Positions 20,782-32,377 of a DNA stretch of 64,000 nucleotides are shown piece after piece. Within the stretch, counting starts at the first letter, position 1. Each line of letters opens with the position of its first letter. A program made the translations under genes and the position numbers. The stretch spans positions 149,540 through 213,539 of the forward strand of contig NZ_VLKP01000006.1 of NCBI RefSeq assembly GCF_007830115.1. Reading direction: 5' to 3'. Source of the stretch: Aerolutibacter ruishenii (lineage in GTDB: Bacteria; Pseudomonadota; Gammaproteobacteria; Xanthomonadales; Xanthomonadaceae). The notes under the pieces are model-generated. The model was not told where the DNA came from. It ran no database searches and saw only the letters and a list, made by a program, of their open reading frames with translations.

Positions 20782-20784
20782 TCC

Positions 20785-21414
20785 ATGCGGGTCGTCGAAG
20801 TCCAGCACCCGCTCGTCCAGCACAAGATGGGCCTGATGCGGCGCAAGGACATCAGCAACAAGGAATTCCGCGAACTGGTGGCGGAGGTCGGCACGCTGGT
20901 GGCGTTCGAAGCCACCCGCGACCTGGAGACCGAGGAAACCGTCATCGAAGGCTGGGCCGGCCCGACGCGGGTGCGACGGCTCGCCGGCAAGGTCACCCTG
21001 GTGCCAATCCTGCGCGCGGGGTTGGGCATGCTGCAGGGCGTGCTGGCCGCGCTGCCCACCGCGCGTATCGGCGTCGTGGGGCTCAAGCGCAACGAGGAGA
21101 CGCTGCGCCCGGACCGGTATTACCTCAACCTGCCCGCGCGCATGGCAGAACGGGTGGCGATCATCGTCGACCCCATGCTGGCCACCGGCGGTAGCACCAT
21201 TGCCGCCATCGACCAGCTCAAGGCGCAGGGCTGCCTGCGGATCAAGGGTGTGTTCCTGGTGGCGGCGCCGGAAGGACTGCGCGCCGTGGAAGCGGCACAT
21301 CCCGACTTCGAGGTGTACACCGCGGCGATCGACGAGCGGCTCAATGACGTCGGCTACATCCTGCCCGGGCTGGGCGATGCGGGCGACAAGTTGTTCGGCA
21401 CCGACCTGTTCTAG
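20785..21414 (+). CDS. upp: Uracil phosphoribosyltransferase
   Basis: Pyrimidine-salvage enzyme making UMP from uracil and PRPP. At 209 residues it has the family length. The PRPP loop [19 protein letters not shown] and the C-terminal uracil-binding [13 protein letters not shown] are both present. It starts 3 bp after the aminotransferase. The stop overlaps the convergent TMEM43-like gene by 4 bp. Confidence 0.97.
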   Translation: MRVVEVQHPLVQHKMGLMRRKDISNKEFRELVAEVGTLVAFEATRDLETEETVIEGWAGPTRVRRLAGKVTLVPILRAGLGMLQGVLAALPTARIGVVGLKRNEETLRPDRYYLNLPARMAERVAIIVDPMLATGGSTIAAIDQLKAQGCLRIKGVFLVAAPEGLRAVEAAHPDFEVYTAAIDERLNDVGYILPGLGDAGDKLFGTDLF

Positions 21415-22135
21415 CGGTCGTTCGCCGATGGGCCACGGCGGCGACGCCTGAAGGTCACCAGCGTTACCAGCGCGAGCCCTACCAGCCCGCCGGCGCCCCA
21501 CAGCCACCAGTGCCCCGGAACCGTTTCGCTCGCGTCCGCCGGCTCCAGCGGCTCCTCGGAGACCGGTGGCGTCGCCGGAGCCGCGGCGGCCGGCACCGGA
21601 TGCCAGACACCATCGCGCAACTCCACCTTGCCCAGCAACGGTGGCAGGGTCAGTTCGCGCCACGTGATGCGCAGGTCGCCGACCTGTGGGTCGAGCGGAT
21701 TCTCGCTGCTGCTCAGGCCATCGCCATCAGGCTGGAACGTGGCCGCCAGATTGGCCGGCAGACGCTGGAAACCGGGGCGGAACTGGCGCCATTGACCCAG
21801 CGTGCGCAATACCTCCGGGGCCAGTGGCTTGCCGTTGAGCGTGGCATCGGTGGACCACCAGCGCTCGCCCTCGATGGGCAGTTCGCCGGGGTTGCGGTAC
21901 CCCGTGTCGAAATTCCCTGAGTCGATGGGTGCCTCGTTCCACACCGGTTGGTAGGCCGCGCCATCGCGACGCCATTGCAGCATTTCCACCCGGCGGTCGA
22001 GCCCGAACTGGCGGGTTTCCACGCGGAAGTCGGGGTCGACGATGACACGTCCGGCCTGCGGCAGCGGTTCCGGCGCTTCCTGCGCCCGAGCGCCCTGCCC
22101 CACCACCAGCAGCGCAAGCACTGCCAGAGCAAACC

Positions 22136-22139
<4 letters not shown>
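21411..22139 (-). CDS. TMEM43-like (DUF1625) membrane protein
   Basis: A 242-residue protein with an N-terminal signal or anchor (residues 1-19, [16 protein letters not shown]) and a C-terminal membrane helix (about 212-231) followed by RRRRRG. The middle region resembles bacterial TMEM43-family proteins: [32 protein letters not shown] and the 'a.[11 protein letters not shown]' pattern. Function unknown. It is coupled to the upstream MBL hydrolase by a 4-bp overlap. Confidence 0.65.
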
Positions 22140-23026
<887 letters not shown>

Positions 23027-23221
23027 GTTGACCACCTCACGCGCGCGATCTTGTGAATTATCGCCCAATGATACCGCCGTCACCCGCACATGGCCGCAAC
23101 GGCAAAGACCGTGCCGCGATGCGCTCGGTCGCGGTCACGGCAGGGTCGCGCGGGCATGGCTACCGCCCTGCCATGCCCCGCGCGGACGCACGGCAAGCCA
23201 CCCGCGTGCAGCTTCCGGCGA

Positions 23222-25006
23222 CTACCTGGCTGGCGCCAGCAGCACGTCGGCCTTGCCCACCGGATTGCGCGGATCGGTGCCGCCATCCAGCGTGTTGCTG
23301 GCCTTGTCCCACGCCACGGTCTGCAGGTTGCCCCAAGGCTGCTCGGCGGCGTTGACCTTGTGGCCCATCGCCTCCAACGCCTTCACCGTGTCCGGTGCCA
23401 GCGCACCGGCTTCAGCGGAGATCACGTCGGGCATCCACTGGTGGTGGATGCGCGGCAACGCCGCCACCTGCCGCGAGTCCAGGCCATCGTCGTAGGCCAG
23501 GATGCCGAGCAGCACCTCGGTGATGATGCGGCTGCCGCCCGGTGCACCCAGTACCGCCACCTTGTCCTTGGACTCGATGAAGCTGGGCGTCATCGAGCTG
23601 AGCATGCGCTTGCCCGCCTTGGGTGCGTTGGCCTCGAAGCCCATCACGCCGAAAGCGTTGGGCGTGCCCGGCCGCAGTGCGAAATCGTCCATCTCGTTGT
23701 TGAGCAGCACGCCGGTACCCGGTGCCACCAGGCCTGATCCGTAGAGCAGGTTGACGGTCTGCGTGGCCGCGACGCGGTTGCCTTCGGCATCGATGATGGA
23801 GAAATGCGTGGTCTCATCGTCTTCCAGCGGCGCTGGCTGGCCGGACAGCAGCTCGCTCGGCAGCGCCTTCTCGGGATGGATGGACGCGCGCTGGCCGGCA
23901 GCGTATTCGGGGCTGGTCAGGCGGGCCACGGGCACGCGCACGAAATCCGGATCGCCCAGGTAGATGGTGCGATCGCGGTACGCGCGACGCATCGCCTCGG
24001 TGATGAGGTGGGTGCGGTGTGCGGCATCCAGCTTGGACAGGTCCCAGCCTTCCAGTATCTGCAGGATCTGCGCCATCGCAACGCCACCCGACGACGGCGG
24101 CGGCGCGGTGATCACGTCCCATTCGTGGTACTTGAAGCGCAGCGGTTCGCGCTCCTTGACCCGGTAACCGGCCAGTTCATCGGCGCGCCACTTGCCGCCC
24201 TCCTGCTTGACCGAGGCCAGCAGCTTCTTCGCCACGTCGCCGCGGTAGAAGCCATCGAACCCCTTCTCGCCCAGCAGCTCCAGCGTGCGCGCCAGGTCCG
24301 GCTGTTTGAGGATCTCGCCCACCTGCGGCGGCGTGCCATCGGCCAGGAACACCGCGCGGGTACCGCGGTAGCGCTCCATCACCTCGCGGCGCGTGGCGTA
24401 GCCCTTCTCCAGCCGCGCATAGATGGGAAAGCCTTCGCGCGCGATGCGGATGGCCGGGGCCAGCGAGATCTTCAGCGGCAGGCGGCCATAACGTTCCGCC
24501 AGGTGCACCAGTGCGGCAGGCAGGCCCGGGATGCCCGCCGACCACGGGCCGTTGACCGAGCGGTCGCGGTTGAGCTCGCCCTTGGCATCAAGGTAGGCCT
24601 CGGGCGTAGCGGACTCCGGCGCGGTCTCGCGCGCGTCAACGAACACATCGCGGCCACTGCGCGCGTCGTGCAGCAGGAAGAAGCCGCCGCCGCCAATACC
24701 GGAGCTGATCGGCTCCACCACCGACAACGTGGCCGAGACCGCGATGGCCGCATCGAACGCGTTGCCGCCCGCGCGCATGATCTCCATGCCGGCGTCGGTG
24801 GACAGCGCATGCGCGCTGGCGATGGCGGTGCCCGGCGGCGTCGACCGGGAGGATGCGGTGGCGTCGACCTTCGCCGAAGCAGCCGCACTGGTGGCAGCCG
24901 TGGACGTCGAACCGTCCTGTGCCAGCGGACCGGCCATGACCGGCGCGAACACAAAACCAACCGTCAGCAACAGCAACGCGGTCCGTGCGCGCAGATCAAT
25001 GGCCAT
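23222..25006 (-). CDS. ggt: Gamma-glutamyltransferase
   Basis: A periplasmic or secreted N-terminal nucleophile hydrolase that cleaves the gamma-glutamyl bond of glutathione. 594 residues with a signal peptide (about 8-25). The self-cleavage nucleophile is probably Thr400 in DETTHFSIID. SGLVAPGTGVLLNNEMDDF and GAPGGSRIITEVLLGILAY match the small subunit. AGGAG lies nine bases before the ATG. It starts 6 bp after the ferredoxin stop. Confidence 0.95.
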   Translation of the reverse strand: MAIDLRARTALLLLTVGFVFAPVMAGPLAQDGSTSTAATSAAASAKVDATASSRSTPPGTAIASAHALSTDAGMEIMRAGGNAFDAAIAVSATLSVVEPISSGIGGGGFFLLHDARSGRDVFVDARETAPESATPEAYLDAKGELNRDRSVNGPWSAGIPGLPAALVHLAERYGRLPLKISLAPAIRIAREGFPIYARLEKGYATRREVMERYRGTRAVFLADGTPPQVGEILKQPDLARTLELLGEKGFDGFYRGDVAKKLLASVKQEGGKWRADELAGYRVKEREPLRFKYHEWDVITAPPPSSGGVAMAQILQILEGWDLSKLDAAHRTHLITEAMRRAYRDRTIYLGDPDFVRVPVARLTSPEYAAGQRASIHPEKALPSELLSGQPAPLEDDETTHFSIIDAEGNRVAATQTVNLLYGSGLVAPGTGVLLNNEMDDFALRPGTPNAFGVMGFEANAPKAGKRMLSSMTPSFIESKDKVAVLGAPGGSRIITEVLLGILAYDDGLDSRQVAALPRIHHQWMPDVISAEAGALAPDTVKALEAMGHKVNAAEQPWGNLQTVAWDKASNTLDGGTDPRNPVGKADVLLAPAR

Positions 25007-25012
25007 GCAAAG

Positions 25013-25261
25013 TCACTCCTGCTGCAGCCTCGCCAGCTTGGCGAGCAACTGCTCGTGGGATTCGGGGTATTCGGGATCAGGGTCGATGCACTCGACCGGA
25101 CAGACGACCACGCACTGGGGTTCGTCGAAGTGCCCGACGCATTCGGTGCAACGCGCCGGATCGATCACATAGATCGTTTCGCCCTGCGAAATGGCCTGGT
25201 TGGGGCAGGCGGGTTCGCAGACGTCACAGTTGACGCAGAGTTCGTTGATCTTCAGCGACAT
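25013..25261 (-). CDS. YfhL-family 4Fe-4S ferredoxin
   Basis: An 82-residue protein with two 4Fe-4S motifs: CVNCDVCEPACP and CTECVGHFDEPQCVVVCP. The eight-residue insertion inside the second cluster motif is typical of YfhL/Alvin ferredoxins. Electron-transfer partner unknown. It is placed between coaD and ggt on the same strand. Confidence 0.93.
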   Translation of the reverse strand: MSLKINELCVNCDVCEPACPNQAISQGETIYVIDPARCTECVGHFDEPQCVVVCPVECIDPDPEYPESHEQLLAKLARLQQE

Positions 25262-25330
25262 GGCGGTGGGGGCGCCAGTACGCCGGCTGTCCCCGCCGCG
25301 CCATTGCAGGCGCGGCAGGCACGGAGCCGG

Positions 25331-25828
25331 TTACCTGGTCTCGATGAACTTGTAGTCGACGCCAGCCGGGGCGACGGCGGCCTTGACGCGCTCGTTGTCC
25401 GCGGAATTGCCCAGGAACAGCATCTTGACGCCCTTCATGGCGCCCGGCTGCACCTTTGCAAACGAGGCGATCACCAGGTCGGCCATCCTGCTCGACGACG
25501 GCGAGCCGTACGCCACCAGGTTGCCCTCCAGGATGCCGCGCTGCAGGTCGGTCGAGGCCTGCTCCAGCAAGCGGTCATAGTAGCCCTGGAAATCCGGGGT
25601 TTCCTCGGCCGGCAGGAAGTACAGGTAGGGCTGGCCGGTCACGCCGTCCAGGTTGCGCTTGACGACATCCTGCAGGTACGTGCCCCAGGCGTTCTCGTCG
25701 TTGGTGGTCGGCGCGACCAGCGGCGCCTGGACGACAGCCTCCGGCTTGGCGGCATCTTCCTTCTTGCATGCGGCCAGCAGCGGCAGCGCGAGGCAGGCGG
25801 TGAGCATCAGGCGGGTGGTGGTCTTCAT
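25331..25828 (-). CDS. Hypothetical lipoprotein
   Basis: A 165-residue protein with a lipoprotein signal peptide and lipobox LLAAC (lipidation at Cys21). The mature part has no motif I recognise; it contains DENAWGTYLQDVVKRNLDGV and ends in VDYKFIETR. It lies 42 bp after coaD and 69 bp before the ferredoxin gene, all on one strand. Confidence 0.75.
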   Translation of the reverse strand: MKTTTRLMLTACLALPLLAACKKEDAAKPEAVVQAPLVAPTTNDENAWGTYLQDVVKRNLDGVTGQPYLYFLPAEETPDFQGYYDRLLEQASTDLQRGILEGNLVAYGSPSSSRMADLVIASFAKVQPGAMKGVKMLFLGNSADNERVKAAVAPAGVDYKFIETR

Positions 25829-25870
25829 CGGGGAGCCCCTGTCTTGGTGGGTACTGCGGTTGGTAAGGAG

Positions 25871-27057
<1,187 letters not shown>

Positions 27058-27124
27058 CGAGGGCTCGCGGGGGCCGGTGCTAGCATGTGCGCATTCTCGC
27101 GCATTCACGGAATGTCCCCACGCG

Positions 27125-28465
27125 ATGCTCAGTTTTTTCCGCCGCAAGAAGCCCGATGCGGCTGACACCGATACCGCCAAGCGGCCCAGCCTCGACGAGC
27201 TGGCCGCGGCGTTCCCCAACGCGCCTGCGCCTGGAACGGCCGAATCCGAGGCCGCTCCCCAGGCGGCTGATGGAGCGTTGACCGGCGACGCCTCCGCCGC
27301 GCCTCCGGGGCCGGTTGATGCCGCCCCGACGCCACCTGCACAACCATCGCCGACGGCCCCGGTGCACCGTGCGCCCGCGGAACCCGTCCCTGCCGAAGTC
27401 ATTGCCGCCGCACTGGAAAGCGAATCGGTACCCGGCAGGTTGTCGACCAGCGGTACAGCGGGCCGCGCCGACGCGCTGGATGCGGCTTTGGCCCCTTCCG
27501 CCCGCACCGCTCCGGAAGAATCGCCGGAACCCGTCGCCGCCGCCGAAGACAGGAAAGGCTGGCGTGACCGTCTTCGCGGCAGCGCCTTCGCGCGCGCGTT
27601 CGGCGGCCTGTTCTCGCGCAACCCGAAGCTCGACGACGACCTGCTGGACGAGATCGAGACCGCCCTGCTCACCGCCGACGTGGGCGTTGCGGCCACCACG
27701 CAACTGGTGGAAAGCCTGCGCAAGCGCATGAAGGCCCGCGAGTTCGCCGACGCGCAGGCGCTGCTGGCCGCGTTGCGCAACGACCTGCTGGCGATGCTGC
27801 GCCCGGTAGCCGTGCCGCTGCAGATCGACCGCAATGCCAGGCCCTTCGTGCTGCTGACCGTGGGCGTCAACGGCGTGGGCAAGACCACCACCATCGGCAA
27901 GCTGGCCAAGCGCTTCAAGGACGAGGGCCGTCCGCTGATGTTGGCCGCAGGCGACACCTTCCGCGCCGCGGCGGTTGCGCAGTTGCAGGCCTGGGGGGAT
28001 CGCAACGGCGTGCCCGTGGTGGCCCAGGGCCAGAATGCCGATGCGGCCTCGGTGGCTTTCGATGCCCTGCAAGCCGCCAAGTCGCGCGGCACAGAGGTAC
28101 TGATCGCCGATACCGCCGGCCGCCTGCACACCCAGCAGGGCCTCATGGCGGAGCTCGGCAAGATCAAACGGGTGCTGGCCAAGCTCGACCCCGCCGCACC
28201 GCACGAAGTGCTGATGGTGATCGACGGCACCACCGGCCAGAACGCGCTGTCGCAGCTGCGCCAGTTCCATGCCGCCGTAGGCGTGACCGGACTGGTGGTG
28301 ACCAAGCTCGATGGCACCGCCAAGGGTGGCGTGGTGTTCGCGCTGGCCCGCGAGTTCGGCATCCCGATCCGCTTCGCCGGCATCGGCGAGCGTCCTGAGG
28401 ACCTGCGCGTGTTCGACGCCGAGGCCTTCGTCGACGCGTTGCTGCCCGAGGCGCTGGGCGCCTGA
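27125..28465 (+). CDS. ftsY: Signal recognition particle receptor FtsY
   Basis: A GTPase that docks SRP-bound ribosomes at the membrane. 446 residues. Residues 1 to about 150 form an A domain rich in Ala and Pro, with an N-terminal basic FFRRKK targeting helix. The NG domain follows, with GVNGVGKTTTIGKLAKRF (P loop), DTAGRLHTQQGLM and TKLDGTAKGG. The A domain is more Ala/Pro-rich than the acidic one of E. coli. Divergent from rsmD, the usual gammaproteobacterial arrangement. Confidence 0.97.
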   Translation: MLSFFRRKKPDAADTDTAKRPSLDELAAAFPNAPAPGTAESEAAPQAADGALTGDASAAPPGPVDAAPTPPAQPSPTAPVHRAPAEPVPAEVIAAALESESVPGRLSTSGTAGRADALDAALAPSARTAPEESPEPVAAAEDRKGWRDRLRGSAFARAFGGLFSRNPKLDDDLLDEIETALLTADVGVAATTQLVESLRKRMKAREFADAQALLAALRNDLLAMLRPVAVPLQIDRNARPFVLLTVGVNGVGKTTTIGKLAKRFKDEGRPLMLAAGDTFRAAAVAQLQAWGDRNGVPVVAQGQNADAASVAFDALQAAKSRGTEVLIADTAGRLHTQQGLMAELGKIKRVLAKLDPAAPHEVLMVIDGTTGQNALSQLRQFHAAVGVTGLVVTKLDGTAKGGVVFALAREFGIPIRFAGIGERPEDLRVFDAEAFVDALLPEALGA

Positions 28466-28515
28466 GCGCCTGTGCGTCACGCCTGAATGACCGGCACCCA
28501 CTGGACTACCTCTGG

Positions 28516-29859
28516 ATGACGACCCGGCGCAGGCTGGTCCTGCTCGCGGCGCTGGCGGTGGCGCTGGCAGGCGTCGCCGCACTGCTGTACTGGAGCAGCC
28601 GGCCTCCGCAGTTCGCCTCGCTGGTGACCGGCACGCTGGGCCGTTCGCTCGGCCTGGAAATCACCGTTGGCGGTGCCAGCGAATACCGGCTGCGCGGCAC
28701 GCCGCTGCTGGTAGTACGCGATGTGGTGGTGCGCGAGCCTGGTGCGGCCACGCCGCTGCTGCGTGCCGACCGCGTCCATGTAGCCGTGCCCTGGTCGACG
28801 ATTCGCAACCGCGGACAGGCGCTTGCCATCCGCCGCATCGAACTGGACAGCCCACACCTCGACCTGCCTGCTTTGCAGCATTGGCTGGACACGCGCCCAC
28901 CGGGCGAGGAGCAGATTCCTACCCTGAGCGACGGCCTGCAAGTCAACAACGGCCATGTCACCAGCAGCGACTGGTCGATCGACGGCATCGACGCCACCCT
29001 GCCATCCCTGCACCCGGGCCAACCCGTGCGTGCGCGCCTGCGCGGGCGCTATGTCGATGAGCCATTGACCATTCCCTTCGATCTGGATGTCGCGCTGTCA
29101 CGACCGGCCCGCCAGGCCGACTTCAGTGCGCGAGGCGACGTGACCCTTGACCACGGCGACTGGTCGATGCCGTCGTCGATTGCCGTATCCGGCCCACTGG
29201 ACCTGGGCCACGATGCGATCCGCGTGATGCCTGCGCGCATCGGCATTGCCACCCGGTACGTGAGCGGTGATCAACGCATCCCCTTCGTACTGGGCCTGCA
29301 TGGCCCGCTGCTGTTCGACGAAGCGACATGGACGCTGTCACCGGCGAGCGTGGCGCTGCGCGACCGCGCACTTGCCAAGGCCGCCGAACAAACATCGTCC
29401 GTCGTCCCGAGCCTGCGCGCGCGCGGCCGCTTGGCGTTGGGAAAACGCCTCGCATTGAACCTGGGCGGCACCATTGCCCAATGGCCCGCCGGCTGGCCGG
29501 CACTGCCGCCGCCCATCGGCCAGTCCACTTCTCCCCTTCCGTTTGGCCTTGCCTACGAGGGCCGCACGGACCTCGCCGACATCACCGCATTGAACCTGCG
29601 TCGCGACGCCACGCGCTTCGCGGCGCGTTTCCGCGTACCGCAAGTGCTGGAATGGTCCAGCGCCGCCTCCAGCGGCAACCCGCTGCCGCCGCTGGACGGC
29701 ACGTTGAGCACACCGCGGCTCGACATCGCCGGCGCGCAACTGGAAGGGGTCGAGGTGGAGTTCGAAGGCGACGAGCCGGCGTCGAATCCCACGGCACCCG
29801 CCATGCAAGGAACGGCCGGCCCTTCGACACGCAACAGCCCACCGGGTGCGACCCCATGA
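28516..29859 (+). CDS. AsmA-like membrane-anchored protein
   Basis: A 447-residue protein with one N-terminal membrane helix (residues 7-27) and a long extracytoplasmic part. Its repeated beta-strand pattern (LGLEITVGG, LRADRVHVAVPWSTI, LAIRRIELDSPHLDLPAL) resembles the N-terminal region of AsmA/TamB-type lipid-transport proteins. The assignment is by pattern only. It overlaps mutY by 4 bp (ATGA). Confidence 0.6.
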   Translation: MTTRRRLVLLAALAVALAGVAALLYWSSRPPQFASLVTGTLGRSLGLEITVGGASEYRLRGTPLLVVRDVVVREPGAATPLLRADRVHVAVPWSTIRNRGQALAIRRIELDSPHLDLPALQHWLDTRPPGEEQIPTLSDGLQVNNGHVTSSDWSIDGIDATLPSLHPGQPVRARLRGRYVDEPLTIPFDLDVALSRPARQADFSARGDVTLDHGDWSMPSSIAVSGPLDLGHDAIRVMPARIGIATRYVSGDQRIPFVLGLHGPLLFDEATWTLSPASVALRDRALAKAAEQTSSVVPSLRARGRLALGKRLALNLGGTIAQWPAGWPALPPPIGQSTSPLPFGLAYEGRTDLADITALNLRRDATRFAARFRVPQVLEWSSAASSGNPLPPLDGTLSTPRLDIAGAQLEGVEVEFEGDEPASNPTAPAMQGTAGPSTRNSPPGATP

Positions 29860-30914
29860 CCGCCGACGCATTCGCCACCCGCCTGCTGGCCTGGTTCGAC
29901 GTTTGCGGCCGCCATGACCTGCCCTGGCAGCACCCACGCACGCCCTACCGCGTGTGGCTGTCGGAGATCATGCTGCAGCAGACCCAGGTCAAGACCGCCG
30001 CACCCTACTTCGAGCGCTTCGTCGCCGCATTGCCGACGCTGCGGGACCTGGCCGCGGCGCCGTTGGATGACGTGCTTGCCCTGTGGTCAGGGCTGGGCTA
30101 CTACGCCCGGGCCCGCAACCTGCATGCCGCGGCCAGGCGTTGCATCGAAGGGCATGGTGGCGAACTGCCGCGTGACATCGACGCACTCACCGCGCTGCCC
30201 GGCATCGGCCGCAGCACCGCCGCGGCGATATTGTCCCAAGCCTGGTGCGACCGCCACGCCATCCTCGACGGCAACGTGAAACGCGTGCTCAGCCGCTACC
30301 ACGGCGTCGACGGGTGGCCCGGGCAACCCGCGGTGGAGAAGCGCCTGTGGGCCTTCGCACAGGCCCACGTGGACAACCCGCAGCTGCCCGACGCGCGCAT
30401 GGCCGACTACACCCAGGCGCAGATGGACCTGGGCGCCACGCTATGCACGCGCAGCGATCCCGCCTGCGTGCTGTGCCCGCTGCAGGACGACTGCATCGCG
30501 CGGCGCGAAGGCCGCACCGCCGAACTGCCCACGCCAAAGCCCGGCAAGCCGCTGCCACAACGCCACGCGCAAGTGCTGTGGCTGGAGGATGGAGACGATC
30601 GCATCCTGCTTCAGCGCCGCCCGCCGACCGGTATCTGGGCATCGCTCTGGACGTTGCCGCAGGCGGACGACCCCACCCTCGCCCTGGCGTGGTTCGACAC
30701 CCACGTGGAAGGCGACTTCGCGGAAGGCACAAGCCTCGCGCCCATTGCGCACGCCTTCAGCCACTACAAGCTGGAGCTGCAGCCATTGCTCGTACGCCCG
30801 GTCGCCCTGCGCGCGCGCGTGAGCGACAATGACGACCTGCGCTGGGTCGCCCGCGACCAACTCGACTCGCTGGGTATCCCGGCGCCGATCAGGCGCCTGC
30901 TGATAGGCACCTGA
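29856..30914 (+). CDS. mutY: A/G-specific adenine glycosylase
   Basis: Removes adenine mispaired with 8-oxoguanine. 352 residues. Catalytic Glu37 lies in [10 protein letters not shown], the helix-hairpin-helix is [14 protein letters not shown], the catalytic Asp lies in [13 protein letters not shown], and the 4Fe-4S ligands are in [17 protein letters not shown]. The C-terminal third is a NUDIX-like domain ([20 protein letters not shown]) that recognises 8-oxoG. It is coupled to the preceding AsmA-like gene and followed by yggX, a frequent neighbour. Confidence 0.97.
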   Translation: MTADAFATRLLAWFDVCGRHDLPWQHPRTPYRVWLSEIMLQQTQVKTAAPYFERFVAALPTLRDLAAAPLDDVLALWSGLGYYARARNLHAAARRCIEGHGGELPRDIDALTALPGIGRSTAAAILSQAWCDRHAILDGNVKRVLSRYHGVDGWPGQPAVEKRLWAFAQAHVDNPQLPDARMADYTQAQMDLGATLCTRSDPACVLCPLQDDCIARREGRTAELPTPKPGKPLPQRHAQVLWLEDGDDRILLQRRPPTGIWASLWTLPQADDPTLALAWFDTHVEGDFAEGTSLAPIAHAFSHYKLELQPLLVRPVALRARVSDNDDLRWVARDQLDSLGIPAPIRRLLIGT

Positions 30915-30981
30915 CACCGGTCGAGTTCGCACCAAGCCCACCGCCACACCCTTACGCATGCCTGTCTGCCACGGAACCACC

Positions 30982-31254
30982 ATGCCCCGCACCGTCTTCT
31001 GCCAGTACGAACAGCGCGATACCGAAGGCCTGGACTTCATTCCCTGGCCTGGCGAACTGGGCAAGCGCGTGTTTGCCGGCGTCGGCAAGGCCGCGTGGGG
31101 CAAGTGGCTGGCGCACCAGACCATGCTGATCAACGAGAACCGCCTTTCGCCCATGGATCCCAAGCACCGCGCCTTCCTTGAAGGCGAGATGCAGAAGTTC
31201 CTCTTCGGGGGCTGTGCCGAAAAGCCGGCCGGTTACGTCCCGCCCGAAGGCTGA
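30982..31254 (+). CDS. yggX: Oxidative damage protection / Fe(II)-trafficking protein YggX
   Basis: A 90-residue protein starting [19 protein letters not shown], with the conserved Cys7 and PGELGKRVF, followed by [15 protein letters not shown] and FLFGG. YggX protects iron-sulfur clusters and traffics ferrous iron, which fits its place after the Fe-S enzyme MutY. The end overlaps the convergent lipoprotein gene by 22 bp. Confidence 0.96.
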   Translation: MPRTVFCQYEQRDTEGLDFIPWPGELGKRVFAGVGKAAWGKWLAHQTMLINENRLSPMDPKHRAFLEGEMQKFLFGGCAEKPAGYVPPEG

Positions 31255-31688
31255 GGCTGATGCTGAGGCTGAGCCAACTCGCGCCGGTCCTGTTCGGCGT
31301 GGCGGATGGCCTTGATGTCCACCGGCCGGATCTCGCGGATCTGGCACGGAATGGTGGCCATGTTGCTGCCCAGTACCACCACCTTGTCGAACCGGGCGTA
31401 TACGGTGCCCATCTGGCTGGTCACGCTGATCGCCGGCGCGAAGTCCAGGCCCGGGCAGGATCCGCTGAGCTCCAGCAGGTAGACGTCGTTGGGCCGCGCC
31501 CAGACCGCAAGCGCCGCATCGCCCAAGGGCGTCCACCCATCCAGCGAGGTGAAGTACCGGAAACTCGGTACGGGTGCGCTGGCGTGGGCGCGATAGATGT
31601 CGAGCCGCTCGGCATCGCTGATCCGGTTGGTCGCACAGCCCGACAGCAACCCTGCGGCCAGGAAGGCCATTAGAAGGATCCGTTTCAT
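31233..31688 (-). CDS. DUF6491-like lipoprotein
   Basis: A 151-residue protein with a lipoprotein signal (LLSGC, lipidation at Cys18). The core [36 protein letters not shown] and [14 protein letters not shown] follows the pattern of small DUF6491 periplasmic proteins of Xanthomonadaceae. Function unknown. The tail is rich in Gln and Pro, and its last seven codons overlap yggX in antisense. Confidence 0.75.
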   Translation of the reverse strand: MKRILLMAFLAAGLLSGCATNRISDAERLDIYRAHASAPVPSFRYFTSLDGWTPLGDAALAVWARPNDVYLLELSGSCPGLDFAPAISVTSQMGTVYARFDKVVVLGSNMATIPCQIREIRPVDIKAIRHAEQDRRELAQPQHQPQPSGGT

Positions 31689-31796
31689 CGTTGTCTCCTT
31701 GCCGCATGCGGCGGCAGAAGGGGGGTGCCCTCTGATGATGCGCCTTGTGACATCGCGCGGCGCATGCGGCGCGCCGGCATTCAGCCGCGGTAAGGC

Positions 31797-31825
31797 TTGC
31801 CAGCCGCGCCACCAAACCGTATGAT
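31797..31825 (+). promoter_or_regulatory. Sigma-70 promoter of tRNA-Phe
   Basis: TTGCCA at 31797-31802, a 17-bp spacer and TATGAT at 31820-31825. The tRNA starts about 22 bp after the predicted initiation site. Confidence 0.65.
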
Positions 31826-31854
31826 GCCGCCTCTCGCGTTACCGGCGAGTTGTT

Positions 31855-31930
31855 GGCCGGGTAGCTCAGTTGGTAGAGCAGGGGATTGAAAATCCCCGTG
31901 TCGGGGGTTCGATTCCCTCCCCGGCCACCA
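31855..31930 (+). tRNA. tRNA-Phe (GAA)
   Basis: 76 nt including encoded CCA. The acceptor stem GGCCGGG pairs with CCCGGCC, the D arm contains AGCTCAGTTGGTAGAGC, and the anticodon loop TTGAAAA gives anticodon GAA. A terminator follows at 31971-31994. Confidence 0.97.
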
Positions 31931-31970
31931 TTTCGGTGGACAGCGTGAAACGTAGGCCCTGCAAGGCGAT

Positions 31971-31994
31971 AAGCCCTGCGGGGCTTTTCGTTTT
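31971..31994 (+). terminator. Terminator after tRNA-Phe
   Basis: The stem AAGCCC/GGGCTT (31971-31976 with 31981-31986) has a 4-nt loop, followed by TTCGTTTT. Confidence 0.65.
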
Positions 31995-32149
31995 CCCGGC
32001 CTTGGGATCCCGTTGCCCACGGCGTAGGAATTTTCCTACATCCCGCCGTGGCTTCACCTGACAGACATCGCAACGGCCAACCGTGATCATTGTCCTGTTC
32101 CTGCCGCGTCAACCGTGCGCAGCGGGCTCACCACACAGGGGATCACGCC

Positions 32150-32377
32150 ATGGGGTATCGAATCGAGTTCCACGCCACATTACCCGTGTCGCGAGCCATC
32201 GACCACCGCATCAGCCACTGTCGCTACCCTACCCTGCTCGATGCCTCCCGCATCGCCCAGATCGAGGCCAACGCCATGGCCATGATCCAGGCCACCGATG
32301 TGGAAATCCGGATCTACGACCGCAGCGATCAGCTGGCGCGCACCCTGCTGGCCTCGTATGCCTTCAAGTGCGCATAA
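32150..32377 (+). CDS. Small hypothetical protein
   Basis: A 75-residue frame (MGYRIEFHATLPVSRAID...) with AGGGG eight bases before the ATG and strong G/C at third codon positions across most of its length, so it looks translated. No membrane segment or known motif is visible. The last 49 bp overlap the 3' end of the convergent panE gene. Function unknown; it could be an annotation artefact. Confidence 0.55.
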   Translation: MGYRIEFHATLPVSRAIDHRISHCRYPTLLDASRIAQIEANAMAMIQATDVEIRIYDRSDQLARTLLASYAFKCA

